Assembly: GCA_025358575.1 (NCBI GenBank)
Contig: JANYJA010000054.1
Coordinates: forward strand, 1-39,287
Direction: 5' to 3'
DNA length: 39,287 nt
Source of the DNA: Terriglobia bacterium
GTDB lineage: Bacteria; Acidobacteriota; Terriglobia; Bryobacterales; Bryobacteraceae
Part shown: in pieces, positions 6,418 through 15,411 of the stretch
Numbering within the stretch: position 1 is the stretch's first letter
Layout: each line of letters begins with the position of its first letter
Notes under the pieces: model-generated
Seen by the model: only the letters and a program-made list of their open reading frames with translations
Told to the model about the DNA's origin: nothing
The model's database searches: none
Position numbers and translations under genes: made by a program

Positions 6418-7032
6418 ATGCATCTTTTACCCACCCCCGAAGAAGTGGTTCGCGTGCTCCGCGATACTGGAGCGCTGCGCGATGGACATTTCCTTTATCC
6501 CAGCGGTTTCCACTCCAACGAGTATCTGCAAGTCCCCGTGGCAATGCGCCATTACCAGCATTCCCGAATGCTCAGTGTAGGATTGAGCCGGCTGCTGCGG
6601 TCGAATCCCGAGATACGGGCGAATATTCCGGAGCTTTCTATCGTCGCCCCGGCGACGGGAGGGCTGCCGGTGGCTTATGGAGTGTGCGAAGCCCTGCGGG
6701 CGAAGCAGGTCTACTGGGCGGAAATGGATGAAGCGACCCAGCGGATGCGTTTTCGGCAATTCATGGAACAGCATCCGGGCGAGCAGGTGGTGCTGGTAGA
6801 CGATCTATTGCGATCCGGCAAGAAACTGATGGAAATGAAAACGCTGTTGGAAGAGCGAGGAGCCACGGTGGTCGCGCTGGCGGTGGTAATCTACCAACCG
6901 ACACCCATTACCCATGACTTCGGGCCGCTTCCGCTCTACTACCTTGCCAAGCTGGATGCGAGCTACTATGCCGACGCTCCCAGTTGCGAACTTTGCCGCA
7001 AGAGTGTTCCCGTGCAAGAAGTCTGGGTGTGA
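6418..7032 (+). CDS. pyrE: Orotate phosphoribosyltransferase-like PRTase
   Basis: The product (204 residues) is a type I phosphoribosyltransferase related to PyrE, which joins orotate to PRPP to make OMP in pyrimidine synthesis. Visible features are the N-terminal hood (GHFLYPSGFHSNEYLQVP, which fits the OPRT hood), the substrate loop APATGGLPVAYGV, and the PRPP loop VVLVDDLLRSGKK near residues 122-134. The PRPP loop departs from the usual VxDDVxTTGxS: Arg and Lys replace small polar residues. The C-terminus has a CELC pair. The gene starts immediately after the TGA of the sugar transferase, suggesting translational coupling. The family is confident; strict orotate specificity is not, given the altered loop. 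Confidence 0.75.
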   Translation: MHLLPTPEEVVRVLRDTGALRDGHFLYPSGFHSNEYLQVPVAMRHYQHSRMLSVGLSRLLRSNPEIRANIPELSIVAPATGGLPVAYGVCEALRAKQVYWAEMDEATQRMRFRQFMEQHPGEQVVLVDDLLRSGKKLMEMKTLLEERGATVVALAVVIYQPTPITHDFGPLPLYYLAKLDASYYADAPSCELCRKSVPVQEVWV

Positions 7033-7077
7033 TAGGGCAAACCCTTGTGCCACTTAAGTGCAACGGAGGTAAACCCG

Positions 7078-7263
7078 TTGGATTTTCGGAATAAGCTCTC
7101 CCTTTTTATACACTTACAACACTCTGCGGCGTCATGCTTCATGAAAGTGCAATTTGTCACAGCATTATTACAGACTGGGCCAGAAGGCGTGGTTCGGGTG
7201 AGTTCTCCACAGATTTTTCCACGCCACCGGTGCAAAAGCGTGCGTGAAGGGAAGACCGTTTGA
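7078..7263 (+). CDS. Possible 61-codon leader ORF before the symporter
   Basis: A GGAGGT at 7065-7070 sits 7 bases before a TTG, and the frame stays open to a TGA that overlaps the symporter's TTG start (TTGA at 7260-7263). That geometry fits a translationally coupled leader. Against it, the product (MDFRNKLSLFIHLQHSAAS...) has unusual composition and matches nothing I recognise. The rest of the 227-bp gap between 7032 and 7260 shows no convincing promoter or structured RNA. Confidence 0.2.
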   Translation: MDFRNKLSLFIHLQHSAASCFMKVQFVTALLQTGPEGVVRVSSPQIFPRHRCKSVREGKTV

Positions 7264-9041
7264 AACTTACTTTCATAGATTGGTCCATTGTCGCCGCCTA
7301 TTTTCTCTTCAATTTGGCTATAGGATTTTACTACCGGGCGCGCGCGGGGAAGAACATGGGCGAGTTTTTCCTCGGCGGACGAAACATTCCATGGTGGCTC
7401 GCCGGGACGTCGATGGTGGCGACAACGTTCGCCGCGGACACACCACTGGCAGTCACCGGGATGGTGGCGCGAAACGGTGTTGCGGGAAATTGGCTTTGGT
7501 GGAATTTCGTCGCCAGCGGGATGCTGACAGTTTTTCTTTTCGCACGTTTGTGGCGCCGGTCGGGCGTGATGACCGACGTGGAGTTTGCCGAAATTCGTTA
7601 TTCCGGCAAACCCGCCGCGTTTCTCCGGGGATTTCGCGCGGTCTATCTGGGCATTCCGATCAACTGCATAATTCTAGGCTGGGTCAATCTGGCGATGGTC
7701 AAGATCCTGATGCTCATCCTGGGCATTACTAAGATCCAGGCGCTGGTGGTGGTGCTGGCGATGATCGCCGTTACGTCGCTGATTTCGACGCTGGCGGGCT
7801 TGTGGGGGGTGCTCGTCACCGATCTTTTTCAATTCGTAATCAAGATGAGCATGGTGATTGTGCTTGCCGTAGCAGCCGTAGGCGCGGTGGGCGGGATCGA
7901 TCAGATGAAGAACAAGCTGACGGCCATTGACCACGCCAAGGGGCTGGCCAGCGGGGGGGCGGGTTCGGTGCTGAGCTTCGTGCCCGACCTGAACTCAGCG
8001 TGGATGCCGATGATAACCTTCCTGGTTTACATTTCCGTGAACTGGTGGGCCACTTGGTATCCGGGCGCCGAACCGGGTGGCGGCGGCTTTATCGCGCAAC
8101 GCATGTTCAGCGCCAAGGACGAGCGGCACTCGCTGCTTGCGACTCTGTGGTTCAACATCGCGCACTATGCGCTGCGTCCATGGCCTTGGATTCTGGTCGG
8201 CCTCGCGTCGATCATTCTCTACCCCAACCTCGGCGATCCAGAAACCGGCTACATTCGCGTGATGATCGATTACCTTCCGCCCTCGTTGCGTGGCCTGATG
8301 GTTGCGGCGTTCGCGGCGGCCTTTATGTCCACCATTGGAACGCAGCTTAACTGGGGCGCAAGTTATCTGGTCAATGACGTGTATCGACGTTTTTTAAAGC
8401 CCAATGAGACGGATAAACACTATGTGTCCGTGTCGCAGTGGTCCACGGTTTTGCTGACCGTGATCTCGGCCGTTATCACTTTCTATATGACGTCGATTTC
8501 CGGCGCGTGGAAGCTGTTGATCATAACTGGCGCGGGCACCGGCACGGTGCTGATTCTGCGCTGGTATTGGTGGCGCATCAACGCCTGGAGCGAAGTTTCG
8601 GCCATGGCGACGGCCTTCGTGGTCTCAATCGCGCTCCAAACTTCGTTCGGACTTTCCAGCGACGATCCGGTGCAATTCGCGAAGATCATGCTGATCACGG
8701 TCGGTATCACCACGGTGGTTTGGCTCGCCGTAACACTCATTACCGGGCCGGAGCCGAATGAAATTTTGGTTTCGTTCTACCGCAAGGTGCGGCCGGCGGT
8801 CACCTTCTGGAAACCGATCGCGCGGTTGGCACCGGATGTTCCGGTTTCGCACGACTTCGGATGGAATCTGCTCGACTGGTTTTGCGGCTGCCTCCTCATT
8901 TACGGGTCGCTTTTCGGGATTGGGAAGCTGATTCTGAAGGAAAGTGAAACCGGAATCTTATTTCTGACAGTCGCACTAGTAGCAGGCGGTGTGATCTACT
9001 GGGATCTCTCTCGCCGGGGCTGGAGCTCGGTGATGGAGTAA
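7260..9041 (+). CDS. Sodium:solute symporter (SSS family)
   Basis: A 593-residue polytopic membrane protein with about 13 hydrophobic segments and the SSS signature region LGGRNIPWWLAGTSMVATTF near residues 38-57. These symporters use the sodium gradient to import sugars, amino acids or similar solutes; the substrate cannot be read from sequence. The TTG start at 7260 gives the expected MKLTFIDWSIV terminus and has a GAAGGGA ribosome binding site. The methyltransferase gene follows after 5 bases and further genes overlap, so this is the first clear gene of a four-gene operon ending in bshA. Confidence 0.88.
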   Translation: MKLTFIDWSIVAAYFLFNLAIGFYYRARAGKNMGEFFLGGRNIPWWLAGTSMVATTFAADTPLAVTGMVARNGVAGNWLWWNFVASGMLTVFLFARLWRRSGVMTDVEFAEIRYSGKPAAFLRGFRAVYLGIPINCIILGWVNLAMVKILMLILGITKIQALVVVLAMIAVTSLISTLAGLWGVLVTDLFQFVIKMSMVIVLAVAAVGAVGGIDQMKNKLTAIDHAKGLASGGAGSVLSFVPDLNSAWMPMITFLVYISVNWWATWYPGAEPGGGGFIAQRMFSAKDERHSLLATLWFNIAHYALRPWPWILVGLASIILYPNLGDPETGYIRVMIDYLPPSLRGLMVAAFAAAFMSTIGTQLNWGASYLVNDVYRRFLKPNETDKHYVSVSQWSTVLLTVISAVITFYMTSISGAWKLLIITGAGTGTVLILRWYWWRINAWSEVSAMATAFVVSIALQTSFGLSSDDPVQFAKIMLITVGITTVVWLAVTLITGPEPNEILVSFYRKVRPAVTFWKPIARLAPDVPVSHDFGWNLLDWFCGCLLIYGSLFGIGKLILKESETGILFLTVALVAGGVIYWDLSRRGWSSVME

Positions 9042-9046
9042 TTACG

Positions 9047-9583
9047 ATGCGAAAATTGGGGACGTTTTTGTTGTGCGCGGCCGGGTTGCTGGCGCAGGAG
9101 GGCAAAGAAACTGTTGAAAAACTCGCGCCCTACTATCCGACACCGGAAACGATCGTGGATAAAATGCTGCGTCTGGGTGGTTTGCGGGCCGGTGAAAAGA
9201 TGGTCGATCTGGGCAGCGGCGACGGGCGCATTGTAATCCTAGCCGCCAAGAAGTATCACGCCGACGCGACAGGCATTGAGTACGACCTGGATTTGTTCCG
9301 CAAGAGCGTTTCCAAGATTCGGAGCCTGGGATTGCAAAAGATCGCGCGGATTATTCCTGGCGACATCTTCAAGCAAAACTATAGTTCAGCGGATCTGGTC
9401 ACCGTCTATCTGATGACCGATTCAAATGAAAAAATTCGCCCTCTATTGGAACGGCAGCTTAGGAAAGGCACTCGTGTGGTTTCGCACGATTTCGAGTTTC
9501 GCGGCTGGAAGCCCATAAAGACGGAAAATATCGAAGATGATGGTTCCGGCCGCAGCCACACGCTTTTTCTTTATCAGCGTTAG
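9047..9583 (+). CDS. Class I SAM-dependent methyltransferase with an N-terminal signal peptide
   Basis: The 178-residue product has the glycine-rich SAM-binding motif MVDLGSGDGR at residues 52-61, the acidic end of strand beta-2 (ATGIEYDLDL) and PGDIF after it. The layout YYPTPETIVDKMLRL plus motif I resembles the FAM173/ATPSCKMT-like lysine methyltransferase group. It begins with MRKLGTFLLCAAGLLAQEG, which looks like a cleavable signal peptide with a site near LLA/Q. Export of a SAM enzyme would be odd because SAM is cytoplasmic, so the segment could instead anchor the protein. It sits 5 bases after the symporter gene and its 3' end overlaps the next gene by 47 bases. Confidence 0.8.
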   Translation: MRKLGTFLLCAAGLLAQEGKETVEKLAPYYPTPETIVDKMLRLGGLRAGEKMVDLGSGDGRIVILAAKKYHADATGIEYDLDLFRKSVSKIRSLGLQKIARIIPGDIFKQNYSSADLVTVYLMTDSNEKIRPLLERQLRKGTRVVSHDFEFRGWKPIKTENIEDDGSGRSHTLFLYQR

Positions 9584-10547
9584 CTCGTTCTTCCTTGGTG
9601 GTTGTGGCCGCTACGCGGATTTCACGCTTCCCCTGCTTCCTCAGGCGGAGCCCGCGCATCCCACATTCAAGATGGAACGGCAGCCGGTGTTGTCGCATGC
9701 GGCCGTGCCTGGAGCATGGGACTCGGTGGATGCGCTGAACCCTTCCGTGGTGATGCGCAGTGGTGTCTACTACAATCTCTACTCTGGATTTGACGGCACG
9801 GCCTGGCATACAGGCCTCGCGATGTCTTCGGATGGCGAGCATTGGACGAAGAAGGGGCGCGTGATTTCGCCGACTTCGGGCACCTGGGAAGGCAGCTACA
9901 TAGCCGCGAATGGATCGGCGCTCTATGAAGGCGGAGAATTTCTCTATTGGTATCAGGCGGGTGAAAAAGAGACGCCGCGCATCGCGTTTGCGCGCTCTGC
10001 CGACGGAATCACGTGGTCGAAAGAGCCGAAGCCGGTGCTGGATTTCGGCCCATCGGGAAGCTGGGACGAGCTCGGTCTCGGCGACCCTTACGTTTTGAAA
10101 CTCGCGGACTGGTTCTATCTTTACTATGTTGGCTTAAATCGCGCGCGGCAGCAGCACATTGGCTTGGCGCGTTCGCGCGATGGCGTTCGCTGGGAGAAGC
10201 TGCGCGGCAGTCCGGTGGTGGAACTGCCGGTGCCTGGGTCTGGCGCGATGGATGAAAATGGCGATGGCGAGCCGGCTGTGTGGAAGGCAAGCGGATCATA
10301 TTGGATGTTGTTCACGGGCCGCGATACAAATGAACACCGTTCGCTGGCGCTGGCGTGGTCGCGTGATGGCGTAGTCTGGCGACGGCTCGATACGTATCGT
10401 GGCGCGGCACCATGGAATGCGGCTGTGCTTTGCGATCCAACCGTGTTGCAAGTGAATGGGCTGACGCGCGTTTGGTTCGGAGGCGGCGACGCGGCTTCAC
10501 CGGATGAGAACTTGCACGGCCAGATTGGCATGGGAACGCTTCAATGA
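9537..10547 (+). CDS. Lipoprotein with five-bladed beta-propeller (GH43/GH32-like fold)
   Basis: The 336-residue product has a signal peptide ending in lipobox LGGC (Cys about residue 23), so it should be a lipid-anchored envelope protein. The body repeats an S-DG-W motif four times (SSDGEHWTKKG, SADGITWSKEP, SRDGVRWEKL, SRDGVVWRRL), typical of five-bladed propellers of the GH43/GH32/GH130 type. Aspartates such as DPYVL and EGSYI could serve in a glycosidase site, but I cannot assign catalysis. The start is one of two adjacent ATGs (9537/9540), inside the end of the methyltransferase gene. The stop overlaps the bshA start as ATGA. Confidence 0.75.
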   Translation: MMVPAAATRFFFISVSSFFLGGCGRYADFTLPLLPQAEPAHPTFKMERQPVLSHAAVPGAWDSVDALNPSVVMRSGVYYNLYSGFDGTAWHTGLAMSSDGEHWTKKGRVISPTSGTWEGSYIAANGSALYEGGEFLYWYQAGEKETPRIAFARSADGITWSKEPKPVLDFGPSGSWDELGLGDPYVLKLADWFYLYYVGLNRARQQHIGLARSRDGVRWEKLRGSPVVELPVPGSGAMDENGDGEPAVWKASGSYWMLFTGRDTNEHRSLALAWSRDGVVWRRLDTYRGAAPWNAAVLCDPTVLQVNGLTRVWFGGGDAASPDENLHGQIGMGTLQ

Positions 10548-11671
10548 AGATCGGAATCACGTGTTATCCGACGTATGGAGGCAGCGGCATCGTCGCTACT
10601 GAGCTGGGTCTGGAGCTCGCCAATCGCGGGCATGAAGTTCACTTCATTACTTACTCGAATCCCATCCGGCTCGATTCCGGAATTCCAAGGATCTTCTATC
10701 ACGAAGTGGAAGTGACGACGTACCCGCTGTTTCTCTATCCGCCCTACACATTGGCACTGGCGTCGCGCATGGCAGAGGTGGCCGAGACCTATGCGCTGGA
10801 TCTGCTGCACGTTCACTACGCGATTCCGCATTCCATCGCCGCGATGCTGGCGAAGCAGATGCTCGCGCCAAAGCGCCGACTGCCGTTTATTACGACTCTG
10901 CACGGCACTGATATCACGCTGGTTGGCACCGATCGATCTTACTTCCCGATCACCAAATTTTCGATTGAGCAATCGGATGGAGTGACTTCGATCAGCGACG
11001 ACCTACGCAAACACACCGCCGAAGTTTTCGGTATCGAGCGTGAGAATCGCGTGATCTACAACTTCGTCAACTGCGACACCTACCGGCCGGACCCCGAACG
11101 CGCGGGTGCCAGGCAGTTCGCGCCAAACGGCGAAAAGCTATTGATTCACCTGTCTAACTTCCGGCCCGTAAAGCGCGTGCTCGATTGCATTCGGATCCTG
11201 GCCGAAGTCCGCCGCCATACGCCCGCCCGCTTGCTCATGGCGGGCGATGGCCCGGACCGTGGACCCGCCGAATTTCTAGCCAGGGATCTGGGCGTTTCGG
11301 ATCATGTTATGTTTCTAGGAAAGCAGAATCATGTTGAGCGATTGATCCCGCTGGCGCATGTGTTGCTGATGCCGAGCGAAATGGAATCTTTCGGCTTGGC
11401 CGCGCTGGAAGCCATGGCATGCGGAGTGCCTCCGGTGGGGACGCGGGTGGGAGGAGTGCCGGAACTGATCACGCATGGCGTGGACGGTTTCACTGAGGCG
11501 GTTGGCGACATCGAAGCGCAAAGTGCGAGAGTAGTTGAGCTGTTGACCGACGAGAGTGCGTTCACGCGGATGGCTGCGGCGGCGCGGAATACGGCCGTGA
11601 GCCGCTTTGCGACTAAGAGCATTATTCCGCAGTACGAGGCTTACTACCGTGAGGTGTGCGCGAAGGAGTAA
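10544..11671 (+). CDS. bshA: N-acetyl-alpha-D-glucosaminyl L-malate synthase (bacillithiol pathway)
   Basis: BshA is a GT4 glycosyltransferase that joins UDP-GlcNAc to L-malate, the first step of bacillithiol synthesis. The 375-residue length is normal. Diagnostic parts are the N-terminus MKIGITCYPTYGGSGIVATE, the glycine-rich donor loop, HVHYAIPHS, LHGTDITLVG, and the C-terminal EX7E motif in SEMESFGLAALEAM that binds the nucleotide sugar. No bshB or bshC is present in the window. It is the last gene of the symporter operon, overlapping the lipoprotein gene by 4 bases and ending 1 base before the convergent ankyrin gene. Confidence 0.92.
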   Translation: MKIGITCYPTYGGSGIVATELGLELANRGHEVHFITYSNPIRLDSGIPRIFYHEVEVTTYPLFLYPPYTLALASRMAEVAETYALDLLHVHYAIPHSIAAMLAKQMLAPKRRLPFITTLHGTDITLVGTDRSYFPITKFSIEQSDGVTSISDDLRKHTAEVFGIERENRVIYNFVNCDTYRPDPERAGARQFAPNGEKLLIHLSNFRPVKRVLDCIRILAEVRRHTPARLLMAGDGPDRGPAEFLARDLGVSDHVMFLGKQNHVERLIPLAHVLLMPSEMESFGLAALEAMACGVPPVGTRVGGVPELITHGVDGFTEAVGDIEAQSARVVELLTDESAFTRMAAAARNTAVSRFATKSIIPQYEAYYREVCAKE

Positions 11672-11672
11672 G

Positions 11673-12560
11673 TTAATGAGCGCCTGTAAGCGCCTCGAAC
11701 ATCTTCGGGTCGCGGCGAACCTTTTCGTCAGTCAGCCAGTAAGGGTCGAGCTGTGCGCCGGCCGCAATCAAGAGTGAGACCACTTGATAGCAGCGATCGG
11801 GCGGCGCGTTGGGCTCGGTGCTCCACGCATAAAGCACCCAGCCGAGAGGCGTGGCCGAAAACCTTTCGTCCTTCGCATTGAGCGGAGCGTGATGGGATAG
11901 GAGTAACTGCACGATCTCCACATCCGCGCCATATGCCGCCCAGTGCAGTCCGAGACCGACCTCGATGCCGTGATCGAGAAAGAACTCAACTACTTCGGCG
12001 CGGCCAAATTCGCAAGCCCACGCCAACGCCTCTTTTGCCTGCCGCTTCGTGTCGTCATTGAATAGAGTTTTGACGATGTCGAGCCGGCCAACTCCCGCCG
12101 CGCCTTCCAGGTCCAGCCGACCGCCTCGCGCGGCCAAGAACTCGGCGGCGGCTCCACGCCCGTTGCGCAGGCAGGCATTGACGGCGCTGCTCCCGTCCGG
12201 ACCGTCGATCATGGCGCCACGGTCGAGCAACAACTCCATTAACGCGATCTGCACGCCGGCTTTTTCGGGATGCACACTTGTGGCGGTGAGGCCCAGGGTG
12301 GTCGAGCGGCCGCGATAGGCGTCCGACTCGGCGTTGACGTCGGCACCGGCATCAAGGATGAGTTTCGCAATCTCGACAATGTTTTTGGGTGTCTTCTGGC
12401 GAAAATCCTCCACGCCGTTTGCCGAGACGTAGTGCAACAGCGTCGAGCGATGCTCGCGGAGGGAGCGCTCTGTTACCAACGCCGGATTCTCGCTCAGCAG
12501 TTTCGCTAAGGCTGTTATATCGCCGCTGACGACGGCGTCCGCCGCCGCTTCGAAAAACAT
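11673..12560 (-). CDS. Ankyrin-repeat protein
   Basis: The 295-residue protein has roughly six to seven ankyrin-type helix pairs, seen as AKLILDAGADVNAESD, ALMELLLDRGAMIDGPDG, IVQLLLSHHAPLNAKDE and VSLLIAAGAQLDPYW. These mediate protein binding. There is no signal peptide or membrane segment, so it is probably cytoplasmic. The ATG at 12560 lies 3 bases after the TAG of the M1-like peptidase gene, so the two are probably translated from one message. What it binds is unknown. Confidence 0.88.
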   Translation of the reverse strand: MFFEAAADAVVSGDITALAKLLSENPALVTERSLREHRSTLLHYVSANGVEDFRQKTPKNIVEIAKLILDAGADVNAESDAYRGRSTTLGLTATSVHPEKAGVQIALMELLLDRGAMIDGPDGSSAVNACLRNGRGAAAEFLAARGGRLDLEGAAGVGRLDIVKTLFNDDTKRQAKEALAWACEFGRAEVVEFFLDHGIEVGLGLHWAAYGADVEIVQLLLSHHAPLNAKDERFSATPLGWVLYAWSTEPNAPPDRCYQVVSLLIAAGAQLDPYWLTDEKVRRDPKMFEALTGAH

Positions 12561-12563
12561 TCG

Positions 12564-15320
12564 CTACCTTCCCACCTCAGACACCGAAGATTCCAGCGCC
12601 AGCACGTCATGGTTGGCGTTCAGCAGAACCCGCTTCGGTTTTGACGGCAGCCGCAACTTGAATTCGGGTGAGGTGCTATTGCCTACCATCACAATCCGAG
12701 ATCCGCGTTGCGGAAAACCGTTGAACTCCAGGTAGACCGGAACCAGCATGGTGAACTTGTCGGACACTTCGCTTTGCGTAATCTTCCCGGTAAATAGCAC
12801 TTTTCCTCCGGGCTCATTGGTTAATGAATAATCCAGGTGATATTTGGGAAGATCGGTGCCGTAAACCCATTCCCGAAAAAACCAGTCCACCCGGCCATCG
12901 TTCGCGAGATTTAGGGAAGGCTTGATGTGCTTGCCGACAACGCCGACGAAATCTTCCGTGGACGCATTGCGCAAATAGTAGGTCTTGACGAAATCTTTCA
13001 TCATGTCGGAGAAATCCTTGTCACCGGTCTTGTCGTCGAACATGAGAAACCGCAGCATATTCAGAATGTAGCCGCCCTTTGGATAAACCAGCCGACGATA
13101 CGCGCCGGGGTTCTTAAACGTGTCGAGCCGCAAACCCATCCACAGCGGACCCGCGTCACCAGGCCGGTTACCAAACGAATTTTTCTCGACAATCAATTTG
13201 CGGCTCTGCTCCCAGAAACGCAAAAACTTATCCGGTTTTTCAGTCGCCTGCAGGAAGAGGCTGGCGGAGAAGTCGGCAAAACCTTCGGAAATCCACTGGT
13301 CGTGATAGGTCGACCATCCCACGGCATGTCCCCACCATTGATGGGCGACTTCGTGAGGCAACACTTCCTGAATAAAATCGTTGAAGCGGAATGCATTCCG
13401 GCCCAGCAGCATCCATCGCTGCGTCGCATCGAGAAAAGCGCTGATGGGGAGATAAACCAGCGTCGGCCAGGATTGCCCGAAATTGAATTGCGGCTGCTGG
13501 GTGATGGCAATCCTTCCATAGGGAATCTCTCCAAACCAGTAGTTGTAGCACCGGATGGAATTCTGCGCGTCCCCAATGGCACTTTTCGCCATGGCAACCG
13601 GGGAAAGGCTGGCAGACGAAGCCGCGGCGCGCAAATAGTTGGGAACTTCGCTGGTGGAATAGCTTTCAATTTCGTAGTGCGCCTGCGCATCGACGACCTG
13701 CTTTTTAATGAACAAACCATAGTTGAAGCCGGCCACGGAAAGCGGCACTTCGGACTTCCACTGGGATGCCGCGTAGTCGCCTTCGCGCCACTCCTTCACT
13801 AGCCTGCCGACGCCCACCACGGTGTACTGTTTAGGCACTTTAAAAGTGAGATCGAAAGTGGCGCGGTCGTTGAATGCGATCACGCTCGGATACCAACTGG
13901 TGCGGGCGCCTACCGCGAAATTGCCGCCCCCCTCGTCCTCCAGAACCTTGTTTCCCACATATTCCATGGTCAATTCATACGCACGGTCTTTGACGGTTCC
14001 GGCGGGAAGAATCACATAAAAGCCGCTGTCATTTTTGCGGCGCTCCTGCACGTACGACAGATCGACTTCCTGGCCGAGCCTGACGCGAGTCACCCGCAGC
14101 GCGGGCAGCAGCCCAAACTGGAGAACGCGATCCCCGTTGCGAAGCGCTTTGAAGCGCAACGTCGCACTTGCGGCTAAATGCCCATTGCGGGCGATTGCCG
14201 TCTCGATCACGTAGTGTTCGGTCGCGATCACGCGTTTGTCTTCGCTCGAGCTTGCGGAGTAGGCTTTCCATTCACTGCCGAGATGCGTCATGTACCAGAT
14301 TCCATCCTGGCTCCCGTTCGGATCCACATTCACCAGCGCCACCTCTTCAGGCGACAGGATCTGCGGAATGGCGCCGCGCGGGCGTATGAGGAACCGCAGA
14401 TCGCCATGCTTTTTGCCGTGAATAAACGCGCAAAACGAACCCATCGCCTGAGGGTTGTAAAGCTCGGCTAAAGTATCGGCATCGAGATTGCCAATCTCGT
14501 CACCCGCTAACAGGTACTCGGTCACGCTTCGCGGCGTGTCTTCACGATGCCGCACATGCTGCCGAAAGCCGCGCAAAAGATCGGGCGCCTTGCCTGGCTC
14601 GGCGCGAGTCTTTACACTTTTTTTGATTTCTTCCGCGGTGGCGTCGGTGAAACAAAGAATCAGGGATTCGAATTCCTCGTCGACAGTATCCTTTCCGATG
14701 GCCTGGACCAAGTGATCGGTCTCCAAAGGGATGGCTGGGGACAAATGAAACGAGCCGTCTCCCGAGAAGACCGCGATGACAGTCTTTCCCAGCACTGGAG
14801 CCGTGAAACTAATGGTGCCGGCGCGAAACGTTAAGGTGGCGGTGTCGCGCTTCAGGATGAGGTTCTCAACAACATAGGTCTCGGCAACGGGGGCATTTCG
14901 AAGCAGGATGTAGTTCGGATCGGAGTTGGCGAGCGATGAGAGTTTATCGTCCACCTCGACAACCGTTTCTATCTTTAAAACCGAAAGTTCGATGGACAGG
15001 TTGGTGTCGCTCAAGAGTTCCACCGATTTCTGGAATTTGGCGAAGCCTACCTTTTCGACGGAAACTATATATGTTCCAGGGTTAAGCTTGATTTCAAATC
15101 GTCCGGTTTCGGCGGTGGAGATCTCTCCGGGGAATGCACCCGTGACCTTGACTAGCGCGCCTCCGACCGGCGCGTGGCTGGGGTCGGTAACCGTGCCGGA
15201 GAGCACCGCTCCTCGGGCGGTTGGCGAACCAAGGAGAAACCCAAGTGAAAGCACCACCGCCGAGATTCGTGCTCTTCTTAACACTTCGATCACAGAGCAT
15301 AGTGGCGCGACTTCAGACAA
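12564..15320 (-). CDS. M1-family (gluzincin) peptidase-like protein with N-terminal CnaB-type domain
   Basis: The long form has 918 residues: signal peptide (LSLGFLLGSPTARG), a carboxypeptidase-regulatory/CnaB-like beta sandwich (SGTVTDPSHAPVGGALVKVT, about 39-120), a long extra N-terminal region, then an M1 catalytic region. HEVAHQWWGH at 656-665 and Glu679 form HExxH-18-E, the zinc site of gluzincins. The usual upstream GxMEN exopeptidase motif is not recognisable; FGQSWPTLVYL occupies that area. The TTG at 15320 is doubtful: a TTGACA box lies immediately upstream of it (15328-15323), so GTG at 15293 or 15284 may be the true start. It is followed by the ankyrin gene, and a relative lies at 18253. 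Confidence 0.85.
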   Translation of the reverse strand: MSEVAPLCSVIEVLRRARISAVVLSLGFLLGSPTARGAVLSGTVTDPSHAPVGGALVKVTGAFPGEISTAETGRFEIKLNPGTYIVSVEKVGFAKFQKSVELLSDTNLSIELSVLKIETVVEVDDKLSSLANSDPNYILLRNAPVAETYVVENLILKRDTATLTFRAGTISFTAPVLGKTVIAVFSGDGSFHLSPAIPLETDHLVQAIGKDTVDEEFESLILCFTDATAEEIKKSVKTRAEPGKAPDLLRGFRQHVRHREDTPRSVTEYLLAGDEIGNLDADTLAELYNPQAMGSFCAFIHGKKHGDLRFLIRPRGAIPQILSPEEVALVNVDPNGSQDGIWYMTHLGSEWKAYSASSSEDKRVIATEHYVIETAIARNGHLAASATLRFKALRNGDRVLQFGLLPALRVTRVRLGQEVDLSYVQERRKNDSGFYVILPAGTVKDRAYELTMEYVGNKVLEDEGGGNFAVGARTSWYPSVIAFNDRATFDLTFKVPKQYTVVGVGRLVKEWREGDYAASQWKSEVPLSVAGFNYGLFIKKQVVDAQAHYEIESYSTSEVPNYLRAAASSASLSPVAMAKSAIGDAQNSIRCYNYWFGEIPYGRIAITQQPQFNFGQSWPTLVYLPISAFLDATQRWMLLGRNAFRFNDFIQEVLPHEVAHQWWGHAVGWSTYHDQWISEGFADFSASLFLQATEKPDKFLRFWEQSRKLIVEKNSFGNRPGDAGPLWMGLRLDTFKNPGAYRRLVYPKGGYILNMLRFLMFDDKTGDKDFSDMMKDFVKTYYLRNASTEDFVGVVGKHIKPSLNLANDGRVDWFFREWVYGTDLPKYHLDYSLTNEPGGKVLFTGKITQSEVSDKFTMLVPVYLEFNGFPQRGSRIVMVGNSTSPEFKLRLPSKPKRVLLNANHDVLALESSVSEVGR

Positions 15321-15411
15321 AATGTCAAAAAACGGTAAGCAAAACGCGATAAAATATTTCAGGCCTCCAGGCGCAGGCTGCTAGACCGAGCAACCTTCGG
15401 GACAGACTTCT

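Noticed and set aside
12927-13802. 291-codon plus-strand frame
   Set aside because: Antisense to the M1-like catalytic region including HEVAHQWW; no start signal or family resemblance.
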